Assembly (NCBI GenBank): GCA_002437735.1
Contig: DJRC01000034.1
Span: forward strand, 14,111-36,290
From: Oscillospiraceae bacterium UBA6370
GTDB lineage: Bacteria; Bacillota; Clostridia; Oscillospirales; Oscillospiraceae
Direction of reading: 5' to 3'
DNA length: 22,180 nt
Position 1 is the first letter of the stretch; each line of letters begins with the position of its first letter. The translations under genes were made by a program, and so were the position numbers. Below are positions 1 to 7,045 of this stretch, one piece after another. The notes beneath the pieces were generated by a model. That model was not told the DNA's origin and made no database searches. It saw only the letters and a list, made by a program, of their open reading frames with translations.

Positions 1-1
1 T

Positions 2-247
2 GCCTTCCACGAGCTCATGGACCCCGCCGTGGACGAGCGCATCGAGCGCCGCGGCGACAAGTACCACATCGACCTCAAATCCATCAACCGCCTGTGGCTG
101 CTGCGCAGCGGGCTGGACCCCTCGCGCATCGACGTACACCCCGACTGCACCAAATGCCGCCCCGACCGCTACTGGTCGCACCGCGGCATGGGCGGCGAGC
201 GCGGCGGCATGGCGGCGGTCATCGCCCTAACGGAGGACGCCCTGTGA
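2..247 (+). CDS. pgeF: PgeF/YfiH laccase-domain protein (purine nucleoside phosphorylase / peptidoglycan editing factor), 3' part
   Basis: Only the C-terminal ~81 residues are in the window; the frame is open at the left edge, so the true start is upstream. The visible end carries the family's C-terminal pattern: an 'INRLWLL..GLDPSRIDV' segment followed by 'HPDCTKC', then an aromatic-Ser-His-Arg stretch and a Gly-rich run ending in a hydrophobic 'AAVIAL' strand. In this family (YlmD/YfiH/PgeF, formerly annotated as polyphenol oxidase) the conserved Cys and His of this part bind the active-site metal. Known roles in relatives are purine nucleoside cleavage and removal of miscoupled L-Ser from peptidoglycan precursors; which applies here cannot be told. 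The stop codon overlaps the GTG start of the next gene (GTGA), so the two are probably translationally coupled. Confidence 0.85.
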   Translation, partial: AFHELMDPAVDERIERRGDKYHIDLKSINRLWLLRSGLDPSRIDVHPDCTKCRPDRYWSHRGMGGERGGMAAVIALTEDAL

Positions 248-1782
248 CGGGGCGGCTGAGGGCGCTCGCGCTCGCGCTGGTCCTCGTGCTCGCGCTGACC
301 GGCTGCTGGGAGGCCGAGCCGGAGCCGGACGACTTCTGGAACGATGACCTGTCCTCCCCGTCAAAGGAGGAGCCGCAGCGCGAGCCGGCGCAGATCACCG
401 ACTTCACCCTGCCCTACCTTTCGGGTCAGGCCTTTGACCCCGTGACCTGCATCGACGGCGTACAGCAGACCGTCGGCGCGCTGCTCTATGAGCCGCTCTT
501 CACGCTTGACAATGCCTTTGCGCCGCAGCCTGTGCTGTGCGAACGCAGCAGCTGCGACGCGGACACGCTGACGTGGACCTTCGCGCTGCGCGGCGACGCG
601 GTCTTTTCCGACGGCACACCCCTCACCGCGAACGACGTGCTCGCGGCCTACCGCCGTGCGGCGGAGTCCGCGCGCTACGGTGCGCGCTTCGCGAACGTCG
701 CCTCGATGAAAGCACAGGACGCGCATACGCTGGTCATCACGCTGACGCAAGCAAACGCCAGCTTCCCCGCCCTGCTGGACATTCCCATCGTCAAGGCCGG
801 CACAGAGAACGGCCTCGTTCCGCTCGGCACCGGCCCCTACGTCTACACGGACGGCACGGACGGCGCGGCGCTGACCGTGAATCCCCATTGGCAGGGCAGT
901 TCCCTGCCGCTCGAGCGCATCGCGCTCGACGCGGTCAAGGACAACGACACCGCGCTGAGCCGGTTCGCCTCCCGCAGCGTCCACTTCCTCTGCCTCGATC
1001 CGACCGGCACCGGCGCACGGACGGTCGGCGGTGCGGTGGAGTCTACCGACGTGCCGACCACGGCGATGCAGTACCTCGGCTTCAACCTAAGCCGTACTCC
1101 GCTCGGCGACACCGCGGTGCGCCGCGCGATGAGCGGCGTGATCGACCGCAGCACGCTCGTCTCCTCCCTGCTCTCCGGTCACGGCACGGCGGCGCAGCTT
1201 CCCATCGCGCCGCAGGACGCGGACTATCCGAAGGCATACGAATACCGCACCACGATGGAGGAATACGCCGCCGCGCTGGAGGCCGCCGGCGTGACCGCCG
1301 CGCGCCCGCGCAGCTTGACGCTGCTGGTGAACGAGGAAAACGCCTTCCGGTGCGCGGTCGCCGAGAGCCTCTGCGCCCAGCTCACGACCGCCGCGCTGAC
1401 GGTCACGGTGCGCGAGCTGCCGTGGGGGGAATACGCCGCTGCGCTGGAGGCCGGCGACTTCGACCTCTATCTCGGCGAGGTGCGCCTGACCGCCGACTGG
1501 GACGTGGGCGCGCTGCTCGATGCCGGCGGTGCGCTGAACTACGGCGGCTTTGCGAGCGAGCAGCTCTCCGCCCGGAACGACGCGCTCCTGCTCGGTGGGA
1601 ACGCCTCCGCCGCGCGGTACGCCGAGGGCTTTGCCGAGGAAACGCCCTTTGCGCCGCTGCTCTTCAAATCCAAAACGGTGCTCACGCCCTCCGGTCTCGC
1701 GGACGGCATGACCCCAACAGCTTCCGATCCGTTTTACGGCTTCGCGGATTGGAGCTTCCACCTCTCCGGCTCGGAGAGCTGA
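244..1782 (+). CDS. Family 5 extracellular solute-binding lipoprotein (peptide/nickel-type ABC transporter)
   Basis: 512 aa from a GTG start at 244, chosen because GGAGG at 232-236 lies 7 nt upstream and because this start puts a clean lipoprotein signal at the N-terminus: basic 'RLRA', a Leu/Ala/Val core, then lipobox LTGC with Cys21. A longer frame from 94 would bury the signal peptide and overlap pgeF. After an acidic Pro/Glu/Asp linker (residues ~22-50), the body follows the SBP_bac_5 pattern: 'QQTVGALLYEPLF', 'WTFALRGDAVFSDGTPLTANDV' region, 'PLGTGPYVYT', 'QYLGFNLSRTPLGDTAVRRAMS'. It should be membrane-anchored on the outside and bind a peptide-like or other small ligand. No permease or ATPase genes lie beside it, so it is either an orphan that serves a transporter elsewhere or has another sensing role. 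The ligand cannot be predicted. Confidence 0.88.
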   Translation: MTGRLRALALALVLVLALTGCWEAEPEPDDFWNDDLSSPSKEEPQREPAQITDFTLPYLSGQAFDPVTCIDGVQQTVGALLYEPLFTLDNAFAPQPVLCERSSCDADTLTWTFALRGDAVFSDGTPLTANDVLAAYRRAAESARYGARFANVASMKAQDAHTLVITLTQANASFPALLDIPIVKAGTENGLVPLGTGPYVYTDGTDGAALTVNPHWQGSSLPLERIALDAVKDNDTALSRFASRSVHFLCLDPTGTGARTVGGAVESTDVPTTAMQYLGFNLSRTPLGDTAVRRAMSGVIDRSTLVSSLLSGHGTAAQLPIAPQDADYPKAYEYRTTMEEYAAALEAAGVTAARPRSLTLLVNEENAFRCAVAESLCAQLTTAALTVTVRELPWGEYAAALEAGDFDLYLGEVRLTADWDVGALLDAGGALNYGGFASEQLSARNDALLLGGNASAARYAEGFAEETPFAPLLFKSKTVLTPSGLADGMTPTASDPFYGFADWSFHLSGSES

Positions 1783-1799
1783 GCGCTTATCCCGCAGAT

Positions 1800-1844
1800 A
1801 AAAAAGCGTTCCGCGACCGAAAACAGGTCGCGGAACGCTTTTTT
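1800..1844. terminator. Bidirectional intrinsic terminator between the solute-binding protein gene and lexA
   Basis: A 19-bp perfect inverted repeat (1800-1818 and 1826-1844) with a 7-nt loop. It has A-tracts on the left and T-tracts on the right, so it can end transcription from both converging genes. Confidence 0.93.
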
Positions 1845-1868
1845 CAACACACAGGGTCGGTTTTGGGC

Positions 1869-2531
1869 TCAATACTGGCGCACGACGGCAACGACCTTGC
1901 CGAGCACCTCGCACTCCCGCCCGTCGATGGGCTGGTAGTCGGGGTTCGCGGGCAGGAGCCAGATCTCGCCGTTCTGCTTTTTGAAGGTCTTGACCGTGGC
2001 CTCGTCCCCGATGAGGGCAACGACGATCTCCCCGTTGTTGGCGGTCTGCTGGCGGCGGACGACGACCAGATCGTCCGGCAGGATGCCGACGCCCAGCATG
2101 GATTCGCCGCGCACGCGCAGGGCAAAGAACTCGCCGCTGCGGCTGCCGGTATCAAAGGTCAAGTAATCCTCCACGCACTCCTGCGCAAGGATGGGGCTGC
2201 CGGCGGCGACATTGCCGACGATGGGGATGCGGTTCTCCCGCGCGTCCCGTTCCTCCATGAAGTCAACGGCGTTCGACGGCGCCGCGGGAGCGGCAGAAAC
2301 GGCAGGCGCGGTCTGCGCCTCGCCCTTGAGCCGGATGGCGCGGCCCTTGCCGGCATCATGCTCCAGATAGCCCTTTTCCTCCAGATTCAGGATATGGAAA
2401 TGTGCGGTGGACGGGGACTTAAAATTCAGCTCTGCACAGATCTCGCGCACAGAGGGCGGATAGCCCCACTCGGTCATGAATTGGGCGATGTAATCGTAGA
2501 CCTTCTGCTGCATTTTGGTCAGTTTTTTCAT
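1869..2531 (-). CDS. lexA: LexA SOS repressor, autocleaving
   Basis: 220 aa. The start at 2531 is chosen over an in-frame upstream ATG because AAGGAGG lies 9 nt before it and the protein then begins 'MKKLTKMQQKVYDYI', the normal LexA start. The winged-helix DNA-binding domain is residues ~1-70 ('GYPPSVREICAELNFKSPST' recognition region). A variable Ala/Pro linker follows at ~71-90, then the S24-type peptidase domain. The cleavage site is Ala110-Gly111 in 'NVAAGSP', the nucleophile Ser144 in 'GESM', and the general base Lys181 in 'ATVKTF'. All key residues are present, so the protein should repress DNA-repair genes and self-cleave on RecA filaments. It is transcribed divergently from the MoxR gene. 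A candidate SOS box overlaps its own -35 element, fitting autoregulation. Confidence 0.96.
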   Translation of the reverse strand: MKKLTKMQQKVYDYIAQFMTEWGYPPSVREICAELNFKSPSTAHFHILNLEEKGYLEHDAGKGRAIRLKGEAQTAPAVSAAPAAPSNAVDFMEERDARENRIPIVGNVAAGSPILAQECVEDYLTFDTGSRSGEFFALRVRGESMLGVGILPDDLVVVRRQQTANNGEIVVALIGDEATVKTFKKQNGEIWLLPANPDYQPIDGRECEVLGKVVAVVRQY

Positions 2532-2564
2532 GGTCCGCTGCCTCCTTATCGGATTCTTTTTTGT

Positions 2565-2593
2565 ATTATAGCACAGCGGTTTCAAGAATGCAA
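2565..2593 (-). promoter_or_regulatory. lexA promoter (sigma-A type)
   Basis: Read on the minus strand: -35 TTGCAT (2593-2588), a 17-nt spacer, -10 TATAAT (2570-2565). It sits 34 nt upstream of the lexA start codon. Confidence 0.75.
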
Positions 2594-2603
2594 CGACCGT
2601 TTG
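2590..2603 (-). promoter_or_regulatory. Candidate LexA (SOS) box
   Basis: On the minus strand CAAACGGTCGTTGC keeps the AAC-N4-GTT core of the Gram-positive LexA box (consensus CGAACRNRYGTTYC), with three mismatches outside the core. It overlaps the lexA -35 element, as expected for an autoregulated lexA. Confidence 0.6.
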
Positions 2604-2637
2604 AGTGTTTTTTGGTTTTTTTCTCCCCCGCTCTGCA

Positions 2638-2666
2638 TTGACACCGACGGCGGGGCTATGTAAAAT
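2638..2666 (+). promoter_or_regulatory. Promoter of the MoxR/VWA gene pair
   Basis: A consensus -35 TTGACA (2638-2643), a 17-nt spacer and -10 TAAAAT (2661-2666). The predicted start is about 25 nt before the MoxR gene. The 168-nt gap between lexA and this gene holds these two divergent promoters and the SOS box. Confidence 0.8.
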
Positions 2667-2698
2667 AGGATCAGACTTTTATGTAACGAGGTATTTTT

Positions 2699-3511
2699 AT
2701 GTCTGTTTCCTTCCGCGGGACCGAAAACTACGTCGCCTCGCCCGAGCTGATGGGCGCGGTGGACATCGCCGTGGCGCTGCAAAAGCCGCTGCTCATCAAG
2801 GGCGAGCCCGGCACGGGCAAGACCATGCTGGCGCAGGCCGTCGCCGACGCGCTGGGCAAAAAGCTCATCATCTGGAACGTGAAATCCACCACCAAGGCGC
2901 AGGACGGCCTGTACGTTTACGATGTGGTGCAGAGATTGTACGACAGCCAGTTCGGCTCCGCCGGCGTGGACGATATCGCAAAATACATCAAGCTCGGCAA
3001 GCTCGGCGAGGCATTCTCCGCCGACGAGCAGGTGGTTCTGCTCATCGACGAGGTGGACAAGGCCGACCTCGAATTCCCGAACGACCTCCTCTGGGAGCTG
3101 GACAAGATGGAATTCTACATCCCCGAGACGAAAGAAACGGTCAAGGCCAGACAGCGCCCCATCGTCATCATCACGTCCAACGCGGAGAAGGAGCTTCCCG
3201 ACGCCTTCCTGCGCCGCTGCATCTTCCACTACATCGCCTTCCCCACGCAGGAGCAGATGGAGAAGATCATCCGCGTCCACTTCGACCATCTCGACGAAGC
3301 GCTGCTCGCGCAGGCGATGCAGGCGTTCTACTGGCTGCGCTCGATCGACAGCATCGAGAAAAAGCCCTCCACGAGCGAGCTGGTCGACTGGCTCCGCGCG
3401 CTCGAGCTCGGCGGCGTCGATCCCGCGCGCATCACGCGCGAGATCCCCTTTGCCGGCGTGCTGCTCAAGAAGGACAAGGACATCACGGCGATGCAGCGCC
3501 GGATGCGGTAA
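2699..3511 (+). CDS. MoxR-family AAA+ ATPase
   Basis: 270 aa. An AAA+ core spans nearly the whole protein: Walker A GEPGTGKT (residues 35-42), Walker B VVLLIDE (112-118), sensor-1 Asn161 in 'ITSN', and a candidate arginine finger in 'LRRC' (172-173). MoxR ATPases act as chaperones that assemble or remodel partner complexes and are usually encoded next to a VWA protein, as here. The start has a modest ribosome site (ACGAGG, 7 nt upstream). The next gene starts 4 nt after its stop, implying coupled translation. The ATPase and its partner form an isolated two-gene operon with their own promoter and terminator. No oxidoreductase or cofactor genes nearby reveal a client. Confidence 0.93.
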   Translation: MSVSFRGTENYVASPELMGAVDIAVALQKPLLIKGEPGTGKTMLAQAVADALGKKLIIWNVKSTTKAQDGLYVYDVVQRLYDSQFGSAGVDDIAKYIKLGKLGEAFSADEQVVLLIDEVDKADLEFPNDLLWELDKMEFYIPETKETVKARQRPIVIITSNAEKELPDAFLRRCIFHYIAFPTQEQMEKIIRVHFDHLDEALLAQAMQAFYWLRSIDSIEKKPSTSELVDWLRALELGGVDPARITREIPFAGVLLKKDKDITAMQRRMR

Positions 3512-3515
3512 GCCC

Positions 3516-4715
3516 ATGTTCGTCGGATTTTTCTACCTGCTGCGTCAGCGCGGCTTCGGCGTTTCGCTCAACGAGTGGATGACGCTCATGGAGGGGCTGC
3601 TGCTCGGCCTGCACCGCTCGACGCTGACGGGCTTTTACGACCTCTGCCGCGCCGTGCTCGTCAAGAGCGAGGCGGACTACGACAAGTTCGACGCGGCGTT
3701 TCTGGAGTATTTCAAGGACGTTCCCTTTCCCGAGGAGCTGCTGCCGGACGAGCTGATGGACTGGCTCAACCACCCGAAAAACGCGCTTGAGGAGTTCCGC
3801 GCTTTCCTGCGCGAGCAGGGCTACGCGGAAAAGAGCATCGACGAAATCCTCAAGATGTTTGAAGAACGCCTCCGCGAGCAGACCGAGGAGCACAACGGCG
3901 GCTCGTACTGGATCGGCACGGGCGGCTACTCCAACTTCGGCAACGCCGGCCACAGCCCGCAGGGCATCCGCGTCGGCGGCGAGAGCATCTACCGCCGCGC
4001 CTTTCAGGTCGCGGGAGAGCGAAAGTACCGCGATTTCCGGCGCGACAACACGCTCGATATCCGCCAATTCCAGATGGCGTTCCGCCTGCTGCGGCAGTAT
4101 TCCGACCGGTCGCTCGGCGACAAGACGGAGTTCGACGTGGACGGCACCATCCGCGATACCTGCGACAACGCCGGCACACTCAAGGTCCGCTGGAAGCGCC
4201 CGCGGCGCAACACCGTCAAGGTGCTGATGCTGATGGACTCCGGCGGCTCGATGAGCTACTATTCCAACCTCTGCTCCATGCTCTTTCAGGCGGCGCGGCA
4301 GTCCAATCACTTCAAGGAGCTGCACGTCTACTACTTCCACAACTGCGTCTACTCGCGCGTCTACACCGATCCGCGGATGTACCGCGAGCACGGCGTTTCC
4401 ACTGAGTGGCTGCTGAAGAATTTCGGCAGCGAGTACAAGGTCATTTTCGTCGGCGACGCGCTGATGGATATGTACGAGCTGATGGAAAAGCGCTACGATT
4501 ATTTCGCCGGCAGCGGCTCGCTTTCCGGCATGGACTGGCTCAAGCGCTTCAAAGAACAGTACGGCCATCTCATCTGGCTCAATCCCGAGGAGCCGCCGCG
4601 CTACGGCGGCTATTGGGGGCAGAGCTACGGCCACATCGCGCGGCTCATTGATATGTACCCGCTGAGCGTGGATGGACTCGAGCGCGGCATGAAAAAGCTG
4701 CTGGTGAGCAAATAA
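3516..4715 (+). CDS. VWA domain protein, CoxE-like partner of MoxR
   Basis: 399 aa, cytoplasmic (no signal peptide or membrane segment). The N-terminal part (~1-125) is helical and charged. A Gly/Ser/Tyr-rich stretch follows at ~127-160, and the VWA domain starts near residue 235. The metal-site motif is 'LMDSGGSMS': Asp241 and Ser245 are present, but the position of the first Ser of the classical DxSxS is Gly. This D-x-G-G-S form occurs in the CoxE-like branch. A further acidic motif, 'GDALMD', lies at ~313-318. With the MoxR ATPase just upstream this matches the general MoxR-VWA chaperone pair (RavA-ViaA-like in layout). Start chosen at 3516: the first ATG after the upstream stop, giving the family N-terminus 'MFVGFFYLLRQRGFGVSL'. 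The ribosome site is weak, suggesting coupling. Confidence 0.88.
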   Translation: MFVGFFYLLRQRGFGVSLNEWMTLMEGLLLGLHRSTLTGFYDLCRAVLVKSEADYDKFDAAFLEYFKDVPFPEELLPDELMDWLNHPKNALEEFRAFLREQGYAEKSIDEILKMFEERLREQTEEHNGGSYWIGTGGYSNFGNAGHSPQGIRVGGESIYRRAFQVAGERKYRDFRRDNTLDIRQFQMAFRLLRQYSDRSLGDKTEFDVDGTIRDTCDNAGTLKVRWKRPRRNTVKVLMLMDSGGSMSYYSNLCSMLFQAARQSNHFKELHVYYFHNCVYSRVYTDPRMYREHGVSTEWLLKNFGSEYKVIFVGDALMDMYELMEKRYDYFAGSGSLSGMDWLKRFKEQYGHLIWLNPEEPPRYGGYWGQSYGHIARLIDMYPLSVDGLERGMKKLLVSK

Positions 4716-4721
4716 CGCAGC

Positions 4722-4761
4722 AAAAGGGACCGTTCTCCTCCGCAGAGAACGGCCCCTTTTT
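4722..4761. terminator. Bidirectional terminator between the VWA gene and the convergent LysR gene
   Basis: Arms 4722-4737 and 4745-4760 pair over 16 positions with a single A/C mismatch and a 7-nt loop. There are four A on the left and five T on the right. Confidence 0.88.
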
Positions 4762-4770
4762 CCCATCTCT

Positions 4771-5697
4771 TTACTTTGCCAGCTCCGCGTACTCCGGCGC
4801 CTCCGCCGTGGCGGGGGCGATGGCGGGGCTGGTATCCCTCGCCCACTCGAGCGCGTGCTCGCAGAACATCCGCGTGATGGTGGACGGCTGCGCCGCCGCG
4901 CTCGTGACGATGGCGATGTCGCGGTAATACGGCTCGTCGAGCGGCTTTTTGATGATGCCGTGGCGGTTGGGGTGCAGGATCAGATCATGCACCACGCTGA
5001 TGCCCAGCCCGCACTCAACCATCGCGAGGATGGCGAAGTCGCTGCTGACCTCGAACTTGATGCGCGGGGACTGCCTGAGATGCTCGAGAAAGAGGTTGAT
5101 CTCGTAATCCTGCTCCTCCTTGAGGCTGATGAAATCCTCGTCCGACAGCCGGCTGACGGGGAAGCATTCCGCGTCGCGCAGCGGATGGTTCGGCGGCAGG
5201 ATAACCGTCAGCGAGTCGCGCAGCAGGAAGGTCGTATCGAATTCCTTGGCGCAGGGGAGGGCGAGAAAGCCGCAGTCGATCTGCCCGCGGCGCAGCCAGG
5301 TCGCGATCTGGTTGTACTCGCCGTTGAAGATCTGGAAGCGGATATTGGGGTATTTTTCGTGGAAAGACTTGATCATCAGCGGCATCCAGCCGGTCGCCAT
5401 GCTGGTGAACGCGCCCACGCGGATCAGGCCGCTCTGCAGCCCGTGCAGCTCGCCGACGGCAAAGCTGAGCTCCTCCTGCCCCTTGACGATGGACTGAAGG
5501 ATGGGCAGCAGCTGCGTCCCCTCCGAGCTGATCTCGATGCCCGAGCGGTTGCGCGTGAGCAGCGGGACGTTCCAATGCTCCTCCAGGTCCGCGATCATGC
5601 GGCTCACGGCGGACTGCGTGTAGCCCAGCTCCGCAGCAGCCTGCGTGATGCTGCCGGTCTCGATGGTCTTGAGGTAGGCCAGATATTTGTGGATCAT
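4771..5697 (-). CDS. LysR-family regulator divergent from argC
   Basis: 308 aa. The winged helix-turn-helix is at residues ~1-60 ('GSITQAAAELGYTQSAVSRM' region), followed by a LysR substrate-binding domain starting near 'LIRVGAFTSMATGWMPLM' (~90). The C-terminus is a short Ala/Pro/Glu tail. The start is supported by AGGAG 8 nt upstream. It is transcribed away from argC, the classic arrangement for a LysR protein that controls its neighbour. The intergenic region holds a T-N11-A dyad centred about 65 nt before the predicted argC transcript start, the usual LysR recognition position. Regulation of arginine biosynthesis, perhaps with ornithine, arginine or an intermediate as effector, is inference. 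It belongs to the same LysR subfamily as the gene at 15109-15990. Confidence 0.93.
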   Translation of the reverse strand: MIHKYLAYLKTIETGSITQAAAELGYTQSAVSRMIADLEEHWNVPLLTRNRSGIEISSEGTQLLPILQSIVKGQEELSFAVGELHGLQSGLIRVGAFTSMATGWMPLMIKSFHEKYPNIRFQIFNGEYNQIATWLRRGQIDCGFLALPCAKEFDTTFLLRDSLTVILPPNHPLRDAECFPVSRLSDEDFISLKEEQDYEINLFLEHLRQSPRIKFEVSSDFAILAMVECGLGISVVHDLILHPNRHGIIKKPLDEPYYRDIAIVTSAAAQPSTITRMFCEHALEWARDTSPAIAPATAEAPEYAELAK

Positions 5698-5732
5698 GCG
5701 TTCATCTCCTTGCTTGCATCGGCGTTAAGGCC

Positions 5733-5761
5733 ATGATAGCCGAATGTGAATCATCTGTCAA
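5733..5761 (-). promoter_or_regulatory. Promoter of the first LysR gene
   Basis: On the minus strand: consensus -35 TTGACA (5761-5756), a 17-nt spacer, -10 TATCAT (5738-5733). Confidence 0.78.
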
Positions 5762-5763
5762 GT

Positions 5764-5791
5764 ATTCCGTTTTGGAATGTTCAACAGAACA
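5764..5791. promoter_or_regulatory. Tandem dyads, candidate LysR binding sites
   Basis: ATTCC-N5-GGAAT (5764-5778) contains a T-N11-A core and is immediately followed by TGTTC-N4-GAACA (5778-5791). They are centred about -65 and -51 relative to the predicted argC start at ~5836, where LysR recognition and activation half-sites usually lie. The first also abuts the LysR gene's own -35. Confidence 0.6.
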
Positions 5792-5800
5792 ATGATTTTC

Positions 5801-5829
5801 TTGTGCATTCCGCATTAAAACTATATACT
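5801..5829 (+). promoter_or_regulatory. argC operon promoter
   Basis: -10 TATACT (5824-5829) is good. The -35 TTGTGC (5801-5806) is poor, with a 17-nt spacer, consistent with a promoter that needs an activator. A short palindrome, ATAC-T-GTAT (5825-5833), overlaps the -10. Confidence 0.6.
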
Positions 5830-5860
5830 GTATGTGCAGATAATTAAACACTATCGTGAA

Positions 5861-5898
5861 GCGGTTTGCAAGCCCACGACGGCATTGTTGCAAATCGC
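5861..5898 (+). promoter_or_regulatory. Hairpin in the argC leader
   Basis: GCGGTTTGCAA (5861-5871) pairs with TTGCAAATCGC (5888-5898) over 11 positions with one G-U pair and a 16-nt loop. It lies in the predicted 5' leader, 12 nt before the AGGAGG of argC. A run of five T follows 6 nt downstream, too far for a standard terminator. It could affect translation or RNA stability; the function is unknown. Confidence 0.5.
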
Positions 5899-5924
5899 AG
5901 AAAATTTTTGAGGAGGCTATCACC

Positions 5925-6998
5925 ATGATCCATTATTCCTGCATCGGTGCGACCGGCTATGTCTGCGGCGAAGTGCTGCGCATGATGGTCAACCATCCCG
6001 ACGGCGAGCTTGTCAACGTTCTCGATACCTACGGCGTGGGCGACGCCATTTCCACCCATCATCCCGCCCTGCGCGGCTTCTACGATCAGACCATCCTGGA
6101 TCTGACCGAGGAGAACGTGCGCGAGACCGCCCGCAAGAGCGACGTCGTGATGATCCAGGTCCCCTCCGGCGCGGTCGCCAAGTGGGCGGAGATCGTTCTC
6201 GCCGAAGGCTCCCGCATCATCGACATCGGCGCGGACATCCGCTTCCGCGACGTGAAGGTCTGGGAAAAGTGGTACGGCGACAAGCACACCAATCCCCAGA
6301 TGACCCATGACGCCGTATACAGTATGCCCGAGATGAACCGCGAGCTGGCCAAGGGCAAGAAGCTCATCGCCAACCCCGGCTGCTATCCCACCGCCTCCAC
6401 CCTCGGCCTTCAGCCCATGCTCAAGACCGGCCACATCGTCGAGAACACCATCGTCATCGACGCCAAGAGCGGCTTCACCGGCGCGGGCCGCCGTCCCGCC
6501 CTCAACAAGCTCCTCACCGAGGCGGAGAACAACTTCTGCGCCTACGCCCTCGGCGGCGGTCACCGCCACACCCCCGAGATCGAGCAGAACATTGCCTACA
6601 TCACCGGCAAGGATCTGATGAAGCCCGAGACCTGGCAGTACATCAACTTCCAGCCGCACCTCCTCCCGCAGGTCCGCGGCATTGAGGTCACCATCTACGC
6701 CACCTGCGATAAGGACTTCACCAACGAGGAGGTCTACGAGCTGTACAAGGACTTCTACAAGGACGAACCCTTCGTCAAGGTCTTCCCCGCCAATCTCCCC
6801 GTGCAGACCAAGTGGGCCTACGGCACCAACTTCGTCGAAATGACCCCGACCTTCGATTCCCGCACCCACCGCCTAATCGTCTCCTCCGTCATCGACAACA
6901 TCGGCAAGGGCGCCGCCGGTCAGGCCATCCAGAACATGAACCTCATCATGGGCCTGCCCGAGACCACCGGCCTCATGATGCCCCCGATGTATCCGTAA
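5925..6998 (+). CDS. argC: N-acetyl-gamma-glutamyl-phosphate reductase
   Basis: 357 aa. It reduces N-acetylglutamyl phosphate to the semialdehyde with NADPH, the third step of arginine biosynthesis. The start at 5925 is preferred over an in-frame ATG at 5856 because AGGAGG (5911-5916) is 8 nt upstream and the protein then opens with the nucleotide-binding strand 'IHYSCIGATGYVCGEVLRM'. The catalytic Cys is Cys153 in 'NPGCYPT'; the conserved substrate-site 'SGFTGAGR' and 'HRHTPEIEQ' segments are intact. It is the first gene of argC-argJ-argB-argD. Lys codons here and in the following arg genes are almost all AAG, unlike several flanking genes, suggesting selection for high expression. Confidence 0.96.
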   Translation: MIHYSCIGATGYVCGEVLRMMVNHPDGELVNVLDTYGVGDAISTHHPALRGFYDQTILDLTEENVRETARKSDVVMIQVPSGAVAKWAEIVLAEGSRIIDIGADIRFRDVKVWEKWYGDKHTNPQMTHDAVYSMPEMNRELAKGKKLIANPGCYPTASTLGLQPMLKTGHIVENTIVIDAKSGFTGAGRRPALNKLLTEAENNFCAYALGGGHRHTPEIEQNIAYITGKDLMKPETWQYINFQPHLLPQVRGIEVTIYATCDKDFTNEEVYELYKDFYKDEPFVKVFPANLPVQTKWAYGTNFVEMTPTFDSRTHRLIVSSVIDNIGKGAAGQAIQNMNLIMGLPETTGLMMPPMYP

Positions 6999-7045
6999 GG
7001 AACTGATTTTATATAAAGTAAGAATAAGAAAAGGAGAACAACACT

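Noticed and set aside
1869..2585. Longer LexA starting at 2585
   Set aside because: That start lies upstream of the predicted -10 element and lacks a ribosome site. The start at 2531 has AAGGAGG and the family N-terminus.
537..2663. 708-codon frame across the solute-binding gene, terminator and lexA
   Set aside because: It crosses a strong terminator and the convergent lexA gene, is Arg-rich, and has no ribosome site.
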